Source: Rhodospirillales bacterium
Lineage (GTDB): Bacteria > Pseudomonadota > Gammaproteobacteria > Nevskiales > Nevskiaceae
Assembly (NCBI GenBank): GCA_903970615.1
Contig: CAJCJH010000084.1
Span: 1 to 64,000 of the forward strand
Direction: 5' to 3'
Length of the DNA: 64,000 bases
The position numbers were made by a program, and so were the translations under genes. Below, piece after piece: positions 47,989 to 56,098 of this stretch (position 1 is its first letter; the number at the start of each line of letters is the position of its first letter). The notes below the pieces were generated by a model. That model was not told where the DNA came from, did not search any database, and worked only from the letters and a program-made list of their open reading frames with translations.

Positions 47989-48149
47989 GATTAAGTGATT
48001 GTTTCGGATAATAAATCCAGAACGACCACATTTCTGTCCTCCCTGTAAATCCTGCGTTTGCCACATCTTTGCCACAACGCGTGGCAGCGAGGCAACAGGA
48101 ATGGCGACGGATCCGGAAACGCGGATCACGGTGGGAGGCACAGGTTCGA
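47950..48149 (+). repeat. degenerate direct repeat of the tRNA-Val 3' half
   Basis: Twenty-one bases of the tRNA (47950-47970, anticodon stem to T-loop) recur at 48129-48149 with 18 identities, including an unbroken CACAGGTTCGA. The second copy is followed by GCCGGGGAC and, a little later, GGTCACCA, loosely like a tRNA end. Such partial copies are left by integrating elements that target tRNA 3' ends. No integrase gene is seen. Chance or tRNA decay could also explain it. Confidence 0.45.
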
Positions 48150-48236
48150 CGCCGGGGACTTCCGGAGGTCACCAAACGCTTCGGCCGCAAGCTTCGAAAG
48201 TAGGTTAGTCCAATTTGAACACGCACTCTTCAACGA

Positions 48237-48887
48237 TCACCCAATTCTCCATGATTGCAAGGTAAGGGGTGCATAAGAGATAGTTCTTTTAACCTTTTCC
48301 AAAAAAGGGTCATCGATTCCAAGAATTACTTTGCTCCCGACTCGATTAATAAAGTTATTCTCATTTCCGTCAAATTGACTTCCGATGAAAATTGAAGAAT
48401 CAAATTCAGTGCCGTCTGCCGAAGTTCTTGAGCCAATAAACTCTGTACTCGTGAAGTCATTCTGGCGACATATTGTTTCTTCAAAAACGGTGTTTCGAAA
48501 ATTTGCTTCGGAACAGTCGCAGCCGGTTATAGAGCTTCGTAAAAATCTGCTCTGTTCAAAAGAGCAGCCCCTCAATGACGACCACTGGATATGAAGTTCT
48601 TCAAATGAACATGCTACAAAGCAAGAGCCATCTAGAACGACCCACTCAAATACCGAGCTATTTTTCCAAGATGCTTTTTTAAATGTTTTCCCCGTATACC
48701 GTAGCCCTCGTAAATCAAGCAACCATTTTTGTCCATCTAGCTGTGTACTAATTTTAAGCGGATCCAACAATCTAAGCTCCTCGTTAGTTAGTGGTCTAAC
48801 AAGTTGTTCCAGTACTAAAGAAGATAGCACTTGATATTTTGGGTCACTCCAACGAGCGACTAGCTGTTCGTTGATAACACTTGGCAT
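48237..48887 (-). CDS. pentapeptide-repeat-like protein, candidate immunity protein
   Basis: A 216-residue protein that starts four bases after the stop of the toxin-like gene, the classic position of an immunity gene. From about residue 75 to 165 it shows five-residue periodicity with an aromatic or aliphatic residue at the centre (CFVAC SFEEL, SSLRG CSFEQ SRFLR SSITG, NFRNT VFEET, NDFTS TEFIG). This is typical of right-handed beta-helix pentapeptide proteins. The N-terminus is helical. G+C is markedly low: I counted 45 of 120 bases at 48241-48360, against about 60% in the host genes. That suggests recent transfer. Function is inferred from context only. Confidence 0.72.
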   Translation of the reverse strand: MPSVINEQLVARWSDPKYQVLSSLVLEQLVRPLTNEELRLLDPLKISTQLDGQKWLLDLRGLRYTGKTFKKASWKNSSVFEWVVLDGSCFVACSFEELHIQWSSLRGCSFEQSRFLRSSITGCDCSEANFRNTVFEETICRQNDFTSTEFIGSRTSADGTEFDSSIFIGSQFDGNENNFINRVGSKVILGIDDPFLEKVKRTISYAPLTLQSWRIG

Positions 48888-48890
48888 GAT

Positions 48891-50519
48891 TTAATTACCG
48901 GTGTAGAACGAGAGAGGCTTAAATTGGATTACCGGGTTGCCGGCCACATTTCTGGTCACATAACCGATCCGCGAGATACTACTGAGCGGGAACGTGCCCG
49001 GTATGGCGGTTTCAAGCTCCGCCGGCTGCGGATTGGTGAGGCCAACACTTTCCGAGCCGCCTTGACCGAAAGCAGAATCAAGATCAAATCCCGGAATATT
49101 TTTCAACTCCAATATATAACCGTCCTCTGTTCCGCCAGTTGTTGCAAAGCCTACAGCGCCTCCGAAGCGGTCTCCTACTGGCGAAAGCAACTGTGACGCA
49201 CCCACGTACGCTGAGTTTCCGCCGCCTGCACTTCCCAGAGCATGGTTATATAGATCAATATTCGTTCCCGTGGTAGTGCCGCCGCCGTTGGCTAAGATGT
49301 CGTCAAGTTGAGACTGACTAACTCCTCGATACAAGGTTTCGAAATTAACAGAAGAAACAGGCTGTCCGTATAGTGTTCCTTGAATCGGGGTTGTAGAGCC
49401 AAAAATTCCGTATGTTCCTTGCTCGCGCGGGAGCGGTGATACTTCGTCTGGCACAACCCTTTCAGCGGGAGCTGCCGCGTCAACAACATCCGCGCCATCC
49501 GCCACCAGCCTGCCCACCACTGATTCAGCTGCACCGATACCACCCACAACACCTGCGCTTTCGGCAACAAACTGCGCGGTGCCCGACAACAGCGTAGTCA
49601 GTCCATCGCCGAGATAGGCTTCGGAAGCATTGTGCAGCGGGGTCAAAATTTTCTGGTCAACGAACTGCCCGACCGGCTGCAGCGCCGACTCGATCGCCAG
49701 CGCGCCTTCGGTCTGCGGCGTATAACCAATCGTGTTTTTGATGCTCTGCTGCAAAGCAACCGCATCATCGACAGAGTCGAAAGCGGCAACGGGAATAGAA
49801 GCAATACCGCCGACAATCCGAACGCCTTCGTTGTAGACACCACTCAAGGCAAGTTCAGTGGTCCCCAACGCATATTTTCCGAAATTGGTCAGGAACGAGC
49901 CAATGCCGCTGAGTGCTTGCCCAGCGTCCGATTCCAATTGCGAGAAAAAACCCGGGCTTTCCCTTTTTGCCGTGACAACGACTTCGGGTAATTGCACTGC
50001 ATCGTCCGGGCTACCCGCATAACTTGCATCCGAGAACACCTGTCCCGAATCGGCGACTTTGACGCCTTGCCCAGTGAAGCCGTTTTGACTCGTGCCAGCG
50101 CCGTTGAGCGCGTTGAGCGTTGAAGCGGTCGCGGTTGCATTCTGAGCGTCCGCCGCAGTCGTTCCGCCGCCAGTGTCAGCGCCTGCGACCGGTTGTGATG
50201 CATCAGCGGGCGCCCCGGCTTCGAGACTCTGCTGAGCCACCGTCGATGCCGGCAGCGCACTCTCCGACGCGATCTGCTCCGGCGTCAGCACACTTTCATG
50301 CGTGCCGGGGTCTTGAGAGTTCAGATACTCGTTGTACTGGAAGGACTCCGCTTCGCTCAACGGCTGCGGCTGATCACCGTATTCAATCTGCCCTACGATT
50401 GAATTCCCGAGCGCATTGCCGAAGCTATCGGCCGCAAGCTCGACGCAGAGGCTTGGGCTGCCGTCGATGAGTCTGAGATCACGCGTGGTGTTTTCCGTGA
50501 TCGCGCCATAGCGGCCCAA
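48891..50519 (-). CDS. 5'-truncated polymorphic toxin with cholera-toxin-like ADP-ribosyltransferase tail
   Basis: An open frame of 542 codons from a weak TTG at 50519. From about residue 27 (ELAADSFGNALGNSI) it reads like the distal part of a large secreted hemagglutinin-type protein: a low-complexity Ala/Gly/Thr stretch, the linker LPEVVVTAKRES, and a hydrophobic pre-toxin region (180-345). The last ~145 residues follow the cholera toxin A-chain order: YRGVS with Arg398, NIDLYNHALGS (420-430), YVGAS (438-442), GYILELKNIPGFDLD, then ELETAIPGTFPLSSI with Glu501 and Glu503. That is the R-S-ExE plan of arginine-specific ADP-ribosyltransferases. No signal or secretion domain remains. The downstream gene is the likely immunity partner. 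Confidence 0.75.
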   Translation of the reverse strand: MGRYGAITENTTRDLRLIDGSPSLCVELAADSFGNALGNSIVGQIEYGDQPQPLSEAESFQYNEYLNSQDPGTHESVLTPEQIASESALPASTVAQQSLEAGAPADASQPVAGADTGGGTTAADAQNATATASTLNALNGAGTSQNGFTGQGVKVADSGQVFSDASYAGSPDDAVQLPEVVVTAKRESPGFFSQLESDAGQALSGIGSFLTNFGKYALGTTELALSGVYNEGVRIVGGIASIPVAAFDSVDDAVALQQSIKNTIGYTPQTEGALAIESALQPVGQFVDQKILTPLHNASEAYLGDGLTTLLSGTAQFVAESAGVVGGIGAAESVVGRLVADGADVVDAAAPAERVVPDEVSPLPREQGTYGIFGSTTPIQGTLYGQPVSSVNFETLYRGVSQSQLDDILANGGGTTTGTNIDLYNHALGSAGGGNSAYVGASQLLSPVGDRFGGAVGFATTGGTEDGYILELKNIPGFDLDSAFGQGGSESVGLTNPQPAELETAIPGTFPLSSISRIGYVTRNVAGNPVIQFKPLSFYTGN

Positions 50520-50687
50520 TTCGTCTTCAATGATCTTATCGTGTGCTCCCCTAGCGAAGTCACGCCCAGCAAGAAGGGCGCGGAGCGTTATCAGATCGAT
50601 CTGATGAGCCGGGACCCCTTGGCGCGCGTCGTGCTATCCAATCTCACGGCGCATTGCATCGCGGACTGGCGTGACCGCAACAGTTAG
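50463..50687 (+). pseudogene. orphan C-terminal gene fragment, unidentified
   Basis: On the plus strand a coding-like frame reads EITRGVFRDRAIAAQFVFND, then CSPSEVTPSKKGAERYQIDL and LSNLTAHCIADWRDRNS before the stop at 50685-50687. Codon positions look host-like. Upstream, the frame meets a stop at 50400 and overlaps the toxin's conserved segment, so the true fragment probably begins near 50460, at a junction with the truncated toxin gene. It ends 13 bases before the insertion sequence. I do not recognise the family. It is possible that the minus-strand frame is the coding one here. Confidence 0.4.
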
Positions 50688-50698
50688 AATTTTCCCCT

Positions 50699-50716
50699 AG
50701 GCACTGTTAACAATCA
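50699..50716. repeat. left terminal inverted repeat of the IS5-family element
   Basis: AGGCACTGTTAACAATCA is the reverse complement of the right end at 51508-51525 with one mismatch in 18 bases. The outermost two bases may belong to the flank. The transposase stop codon lies within this repeat. Confidence 0.85.
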
Positions 50717-51466
50717 TTTCAACCATACGCAGAGTGAAGCGATGGTAACGAAGGCGGCGAACTGAGAAGCGGGTTTGTCGTATCGAGTGGCGAATCGGCG
50801 GAATTCCTTGAGCTTGGCAAAAAGGTTTTCGATCAAATGGCGAGCGCGATAGTGGTAAAAATCGCAGGCGCGTTGCTCGCGACGATTTAACTTTGGAGGA
50901 ATGACCACTTGCGCGTGAAGACGCTCAATGGCCTCGACGAAGTGATCCGCGTCATAACCCTTGTCGGCGATCACTGCATCGGGTGTGTCGATCAATTCCA
51001 TCAGCGGCTGTGCCTGTGAAATATCGGCCTGCTCGGCACCGGTCAGGGTGAACCTGATCGGATTACCTAGGGCGTCCGCGATCATATGGACTTTCGTGCC
51101 CCAGCCACCACGAGATCGGCCCAGTGTCTGCGGGCCCTGTTTTTTTGGGCGCCGGCGGCATGTCGATGCGCGGGAACGGCCGTGCTGTCGAGAAAGACTT
51201 CTTCAAGATCGGCCTCTCGGCAGACCACCGCGAGCAGCCATGCCCACACGCCGGTGCGATTCCGACGCGAGAAACGCGTGTAGGGGGCGCCAGTTACCCA
51301 ACTCGGCTGGCAGATCACGTCACGTCGCGCCGACCCTCAAAATCCACAGCACCGCTTCAATGAACCGCCGGTTATTGTCAGCACTCGCCCCCGGGTCACG
51401 CTCTTTCCCAGGTAACAGGTCCTTGATCCGATCCCACTGATCATCACGCAGTACTCGTCGCTCCAT
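50714..51466 (-). pseudogene. IS5-family transposase (orfA/orfB), inactivated
   Basis: Begins at ATG 51466 behind AAGGAGTTG with MERRVLRDDQWDRIKDLLPG. At codon 49 (51322-51320) a TGA stands where relatives have Trp (VGAxWRDLPAELGNW), and shortly after NWR the frame shifts near CGCCCCCTAC. Frame then continues TRFSRRNRTGVWAWLLAV and FLDSTAVPAHRHAAG (first catalytic Asp). A -1 programmed slip at 51139-51145 leads into GRSRGGWGTKVHMIADALG, IADKGYD (second Asp) and HLIENLFAKLKEFRRFATRY (Glu). The programmed slip is natural, whereas the TGA and the earlier shift are damage. Confidence 0.85.
51139..51145 (-). promoter_or_regulatory. A AAA AAC slippery site in the transposase
   Basis: Read on the minus strand in the orfA frame the codons are CAA AAA AAC AGG, giving the classic heptamer A AAA AAC. 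A -1 slip makes the next codon CAG and leads into the frame encoding QGPQTLGRSRGGWGTKVH. Many two-frame IS5-family elements make the full transposase this way. Confidence 0.8.
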
Positions 51467-51507
51467 CTCGACAACTCCTTCAATGAGTTGGAACCAGAGT
51501 CTGAACT

Positions 51508-51525
51508 TGATTGTTAACAGAGCCT
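51508..51525. repeat. right terminal inverted repeat of the IS5-family element
   Basis: TGATTGTTAACAGAGCCT matches the inverted left end (50699-50716) at 17 of 18 positions. It lies 34 bases from the edd stop codon. Confidence 0.85.
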
Positions 51526-51558
51526 GGTATGATCCATGATGGGTTCGTTCAAACCTGT

Positions 51559-53430
51559 TCAAGCCTTGATTGAGGCAGTCACTGCCGCAGAAGCCGATAA
51601 GGAGTCTTCCTCCGCACAGAAACTGATCGCACCCTGCTCGGCGCCGCTGGCATGCGCGCGGGCGCTGGCGAACAATGCGCGGCCAAAGCCATTGCGATTG
51701 GCATGCAAGTCAGCGATAGCCGGCGTTCGGCTTTGCCATTCCTCTGCGGAGACCATCACTTCGAGTTTTCCGCGGATGGCATCGAGCCGTATCACATCTC
51801 CATTACGAACTTGTGCCAATGGCCCACCGGCCAGACATTCCGGCGTGACATGAATCGCGGCCGGCACTTTGCCGGAGGCGCCGGACATGCGGCCGTCGGT
51901 GACCAGTGCGACATGAAAGCCCTGATCCTGCAACACGCCCAGCGGCGGCGTAAGTTTGTGGAGTTCCGGCATGCCATTCGCGCGCGGGCCCTGGAAGCGC
52001 ACAACGGCAACGAAATCGCGCTTCAGCTCGCCGCGTTTGAAGGCCTCCTGCACCGCTTCCTGGCTATCGAAAACGATCGCCGGTGCTTCGACAATTTGAT
52101 GTTCGATCTTGACAGCCGATGTCTTGATGACTGCGCGGCCGAGATTGCCGGTCAGGACTTTGAGTCCGCCATCGGTGGCAAAAGGAGTGGCCGCTCCGCG
52201 CAGTACGCTATCGTCGCCAGTCTGCGCGGGTGCGGCGCGCCAGATCACTTTGCCGGCTTCGTTGAAATAAGGCTCATCGGCATAGTGATGTAATCCTTTC
52301 CCGGCTACTGTGAGTACATCGTCGTGCAGCAATCCGGCATTAAGGAGTTCCCGAATCAGGAAACCCATGCCGCCAGCCGCATGGAAATGATTTATATCGG
52401 CCTTGCCGTTGGGATAGATGTGAGCGAGTAAAGGAGTGATCGCTGAGAGATCCGAGAAATCATTCCAGTCGATCAGGATTCCTGCGGCGTGCGCGATGGC
52501 GACCAGATGAATCGTGTGATTGGTCGAACCGCCCGTGGCGAGCAGGCCGACGATGCCATTGACGATGGCGCGTTCGTCGATCACTTCCGCAATCGGAATG
52601 TATTCGTTGCCGAGCGAAGTTATCTTTGCGATGCGATGTGCGGAGGCCGAAGTAAGGGCATCGCGCAAAGGCGTATTCGGGTTGACGAATGCAGCACCCG
52701 GTAGATGCAAACCCATTACTTCCATCAGCATCTGGTTACTATTGGCGGTGCCGTAGAACGTGCAGGTGCCGGGTGCGTGGTAGCTTTGCGCTTCCGAATC
52801 CATCAACGCGTCGCGGCCGACCTTGCCTTCGGCGAACAATTGGCGGATGCGGGATTTCTCGGCGTTCGGCAGGCCGGAAGGCATCGGTCCGGCGGGGACG
52901 AAAATCACTGGCAGATGGCCGAATTGCAGCGCGCCGATCAGCAGGCCGGGTACGATCTTGTCGCAGACTCCCAGACACAGCGCGGCATCGAAGACGTTGT
53001 GCGACAAAGCTACCGCGGTGGCCATCGCAATCACATCGCGCGAGAACAGACTCAGTTCCATGCCGACTTCGCCCTGGGTAACGCCATCGCACATCGCCGG
53101 TACGCCGCCGGCAAATTGCGCGACCGCACCGGCTTCGCGCGCCGCCTGTTTGATGATGGCCGGAAAACGCTCGAATGGCTGATGCGCAGAAAGCATGTCG
53201 TTATACGCGGAGACGATGCCGATATTCGGCCAGCGCGCCTGCCGCAAGATGTCCTTATCGGCCGGATCGAACGCGGCGATCGCGTGCGCGAGATTGGTGC
53301 AGCCGAGGCGTCCGCGCGAGGTGCCGGCCACGCGCATTCCGGCCACTGCGGCGAGATAATTTCGCCGCGAATCCGCGCTGCGTGCGCGTATGCGATCCGT
53401 CACTTCCGCCAACCTCGAATGCAGCGCCAT
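51559..53430 (-). CDS. edd: phosphogluconate dehydratase
   Basis: A 623-residue iron-sulfur dehydratase converting 6-phosphogluconate to KDPG in the Entner-Doudoroff pathway. Characteristic segments are [46 protein letters not shown] and [18 protein letters not shown] chose the ATG at 53430 ([14 protein letters not shown]) with GGAGA six bases upstream; another ATG four codons earlier is in frame. The C-terminus runs about 20 residues past the usual end. It diverges from zwf, whose product feeds it. The aldolase gene eda is not in the window. Confidence 0.95.
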   Translation of the reverse strand: MALHSRLAEVTDRIRARSADSRRNYLAAVAGMRVAGTSRGRLGCTNLAHAIAAFDPADKDILRQARWPNIGIVSAYNDMLSAHQPFERFPAIIKQAAREAGAVAQFAGGVPAMCDGVTQGEVGMELSLFSRDVIAMATAVALSHNVFDAALCLGVCDKIVPGLLIGALQFGHLPVIFVPAGPMPSGLPNAEKSRIRQLFAEGKVGRDALMDSEAQSYHAPGTCTFYGTANSNQMLMEVMGLHLPGAAFVNPNTPLRDALTSASAHRIAKITSLGNEYIPIAEVIDERAIVNGIVGLLATGGSTNHTIHLVAIAHAAGILIDWNDFSDLSAITPLLAHIYPNGKADINHFHAAGGMGFLIRELLNAGLLHDDVLTVAGKGLHHYADEPYFNEAGKVIWRAAPAQTGDDSVLRGAATPFATDGGLKVLTGNLGRAVIKTSAVKIEHQIVEAPAIVFDSQEAVQEAFKRGELKRDFVAVVRFQGPRANGMPELHKLTPPLGVLQDQGFHVALVTDGRMSGASGKVPAAIHVTPECLAGGPLAQVRNGDVIRLDAIRGKLEVMVSAEEWQSRTPAIADLHANRNGFGRALFASARAHASGAEQGAISFCAEEDSLSASAAVTASIKA

Positions 53431-53701
53431 TGGAATCTCCATTGGGAAATCAAACCTGAGCCATCATCACGACTGTCGTTGCGCCATCACCTACAAGCAA
53501 GATCGAGAACCCTAGTCAACCCGGCATCGAGCTTGCGGGTCATGTTGGAAATCATCACATCTATCGGTTAACACAAGCGGGCAGCGATAGCCACAGACCT
53601 TACCTCAACGGGTATGCTTTTGATCGAACGCGCTGACGCCGGTTCCGCGCAGGAATCCGGTTCAGGCGCAGCAAGAAGCGCGCAAGCGCGAGGCGGAAAC
53701 G

Positions 53702-55165
53702 ATGGCGACGTCACTGCAGACGTTTGATCTGATTTTCTTCGGCGGCACCGGCGACCTGGCCATGCGCAAGCTGCTGCCCGCGCTGTATTACCGCTTCCGC
53801 GACAGTCGCGGCACGCAGGGCTGGCGCATCATTTCGGCCGCGCGCCAGCCGATGAGCCGCGACGACTATCTCGACTATGTGCGCGAGCATTGCCGGCGCT
53901 TCATTCCGGCTGCCGATCTGGATGAAACTGCTTGGTCGGCGTTTATGCATCAACTCGAATATCTGCGCATCGATGGGCGCGATCCGGAGGGTTTCGCCGA
54001 GCTGGCAAACCGGCTGGCAAATTCGGCCGATCGCGTGCGCGTGTTCTATCTTTCGACCGCGGCCGATCTGTTTGCCGGCATCTGCCAGAACCTGGCGAAA
54101 GCCGGTCTGGTAACGCCGCTGTCGCGCGTGGTGTTGGAAAAACCACTCGGCCGCAATCTCGCTTCGGCGACTGAAATCAACGAGCAAGTCGGCGCGATTT
54201 TCAGCGAAAGCCAGATTTTTCGCATCGATCATTATCTCGGCAAGGAAGCAGTGCAGAACCTGATCGCGCTGCGCTTCAGCAATGCGATCATCGAGCCTTT
54301 ATGGAGCCGTGCGTCGGTGCGCGATGTGCAGATCACGATCGCCGAAACCGTGGGCGTGGAAGGCCGCGGCGAGTTTTACGATCGCGCCGGTGCGATGCGC
54401 GACATGATGCAGAATCACCTGCTGCAACTGCTGTGCATCGTGGCGATGGAGCCGCCATCGAGCATCGACCCGGATGCGATGCGCGATGAAAAACTGAAAG
54501 TGCTGCGCACACTGAAACCGTTCACGCCGGAAGATGTGCGGACCAAGACCGTGCGCGGCCAATATCGCGCGGGTGCGATCGACGGCAAACCGGTTGCGGG
54601 CTATCTAAACGAGCCGGGCATAGCGCCGGATAGCAGCACCGAAACCTTCGTTGCGCTGAAAGCCGAACTCGGCAACTGGCGCTGGGCCGGCGTGCCGTTT
54701 TTCCTGCGCACCGGCAAGCGCATGCAGGAACGTCTGGCCGAAATCGTGGTGAATTTTCGCAACGTGCCGCACGCGATTTTGCCGATGGCGAATGCCGGCG
54801 GTGATAACCGGCTGGTGATCCGTTTGCAGCCGGACGAAGGCATCAAACTGTATCTCTCGGTGAAAGTGCCCGGCGACGAAATGCGCGTGCGCACCGTGCC
54901 GCTCGATCTCGATTTCGCCGAAGCGTTCCAGACCCGTCAGTGGGACGCCTACGAACGCCTGCTGGTCGATGTGATCCAGGGCAAGCTCACTCTATTTATG
55001 CGGCGCGATGAACTCGATGCCGCCTGGCGCTGGATCGATCCGATTCATAACGCCTGGGATGCCGGCGGCGATCCTCCCAAACCCTACGCCGCAGGCACCT
55101 GGGGACCCACCGCATCGAGCGCCCTGATCGTACGCGAAGGCTTGAGCTGGCGCGAAGATGCCTGA
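53702..55165 (+). CDS. zwf: glucose-6-phosphate 1-dehydrogenase
   Basis: A 487-residue enzyme that oxidises glucose-6-phosphate to 6-phosphogluconolactone with NADP. The Rossmann motif is [13 protein letters not shown] near the N-terminus and the active-site motif is [24 protein letters not shown] and [10 protein letters not shown] are also typical. The ATG at 53702 has GAGGCGG upstream. It overlaps pgl by eight bases and is divergent from edd, with 271 bases between starts where a shared control region should lie. I could not find a HexR-type palindrome there. Confidence 0.96.
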   Translation: MATSLQTFDLIFFGGTGDLAMRKLLPALYYRFRDSRGTQGWRIISAARQPMSRDDYLDYVREHCRRFIPAADLDETAWSAFMHQLEYLRIDGRDPEGFAELANRLANSADRVRVFYLSTAADLFAGICQNLAKAGLVTPLSRVVLEKPLGRNLASATEINEQVGAIFSESQIFRIDHYLGKEAVQNLIALRFSNAIIEPLWSRASVRDVQITIAETVGVEGRGEFYDRAGAMRDMMQNHLLQLLCIVAMEPPSSIDPDAMRDEKLKVLRTLKPFTPEDVRTKTVRGQYRAGAIDGKPVAGYLNEPGIAPDSSTETFVALKAELGNWRWAGVPFFLRTGKRMQERLAEIVVNFRNVPHAILPMANAGGDNRLVIRLQPDEGIKLYLSVKVPGDEMRVRTVPLDLDFAEAFQTRQWDAYERLLVDVIQGKLTLFMRRDELDAAWRWIDPIHNAWDAGGDPPKPYAAGTWGPTASSALIVREGLSWREDA

Positions 55166-55877
55166 GCTTGAGGCGCGCTCATCGCGGCTGCTCCAGCATG
55201 AATTCAGCGATTCAACAAGCGCGGCGCAGGCGCTGGCCTCGGCCATCGCGCAACATTTGAACCGAGCCATCGCCGCGCGCGGCAAGGCATCGTTGATCGT
55301 GCCCGGCGGGCGTAGCCCGATTCCTCTGTTCGCAGCTTTGCGCGAGCAACCGGTCGACTGGAAATGCGTGTGGATCACGCTCACCGATGAGCGCTGGGTT
55401 GATGTTGAATCGCCGGACAGCAACGAGCATTTACTGCACGAGCACTTGCTGGTCGACGCTGCAAGTGCCGCGCACTTCATTCCGCTGAAATCCGCGCAGG
55501 CCAGCGCAGCACTCGCACTCGATGATCGCACCCGACAACTGCAAAAGATGCCGCGGCCGGTCGATGTCGTCATGCTCGGCATGGGCGACGATGGCCATAT
55601 TGCCTCGCTATTCCCGAATGCGGAAGGTCTCGCCGCCGCGCTGAATTCAAACGGGCCGGCGCAACTGGTCGCCATGCAGCCGCCGAACGCGCCGCACTCG
55701 CGTATCAGCCACAGCCTGAGTTCGCTGCTGGATGCGCGGCAGATTGCTCTGCTGCTGCATGGCGAAAAAAAGCGGGCGTGCTTCGATGAAGCGCTGGCTG
55801 GCGCCTCGCCGCTGCTGTTGCCGATTGCGGCGGTGCTTGCGCAAATGCGGGTGCCGGTTGATGTTTATTGGAGTTGA
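55158..55877 (+). CDS. pgl: 6-phosphogluconolactonase
   Basis: A 239-residue hydrolase of the Pgl/glucosamine-6-phosphate isomerase fold that opens the lactone made by Zwf. The segments [36 protein letters not shown] and [18 protein letters not shown] are family hallmarks. The ATG at 55158 overlaps the zwf end. With zwf and edd it supplies three consecutive steps from glucose-6-phosphate to KDPG. Confidence 0.95.
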   Translation: MPELEARSSRLLQHEFSDSTSAAQALASAIAQHLNRAIAARGKASLIVPGGRSPIPLFAALREQPVDWKCVWITLTDERWVDVESPDSNEHLLHEHLLVDAASAAHFIPLKSAQASAALALDDRTRQLQKMPRPVDVVMLGMGDDGHIASLFPNAEGLAAALNSNGPAQLVAMQPPNAPHSRISHSLSSLLDARQIALLLHGEKKRACFDEALAGASPLLLPIAAVLAQMRVPVDVYWS

Positions 55878-56098
55878 CTCGCAAGGCCACGGCTATCGAT
55901 GTAAAAATCAACAGATCGGCAGAAATACTCGCGGTCGCATTTTTCGATTGTGAGCACGCTTCGGGTGCTGTTTTTGCTAGACAAGCTGCCAAGAACAAAC
56001 TGCTGAGCCGCTGGCTCTGGAATTGATGATGTATGGAGGGTCGACAATGAATCGTTTAGAAAAAATGGCTCTGCTCTGCGCAAGGAAGGCTTGAACCC

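Larger units (their letters stand above)
50701..51521 (-). mobile_element. IS5-family insertion sequence, degenerate
   Basis: About 820 bases bounded by near-perfect inverted repeats and filled by a DDE transposase in two overlapping frames, the IS427-like layout of the IS5 family. The left flank is CTAG, matching the YTAR target of some IS5 elements. The right flank is CTGG, so a target duplication would need one change. The transposase is broken, so the copy cannot move by itself. It separates the toxin region from edd. Confidence 0.85.

Noticed and set aside
47945-48226. Minus-strand frame ending VDGTGLEPVTPAV across tRNA-Val
   Set aside because: The C-terminal peptide is the translation of the tRNA antisense strand, a well-known false protein signature.
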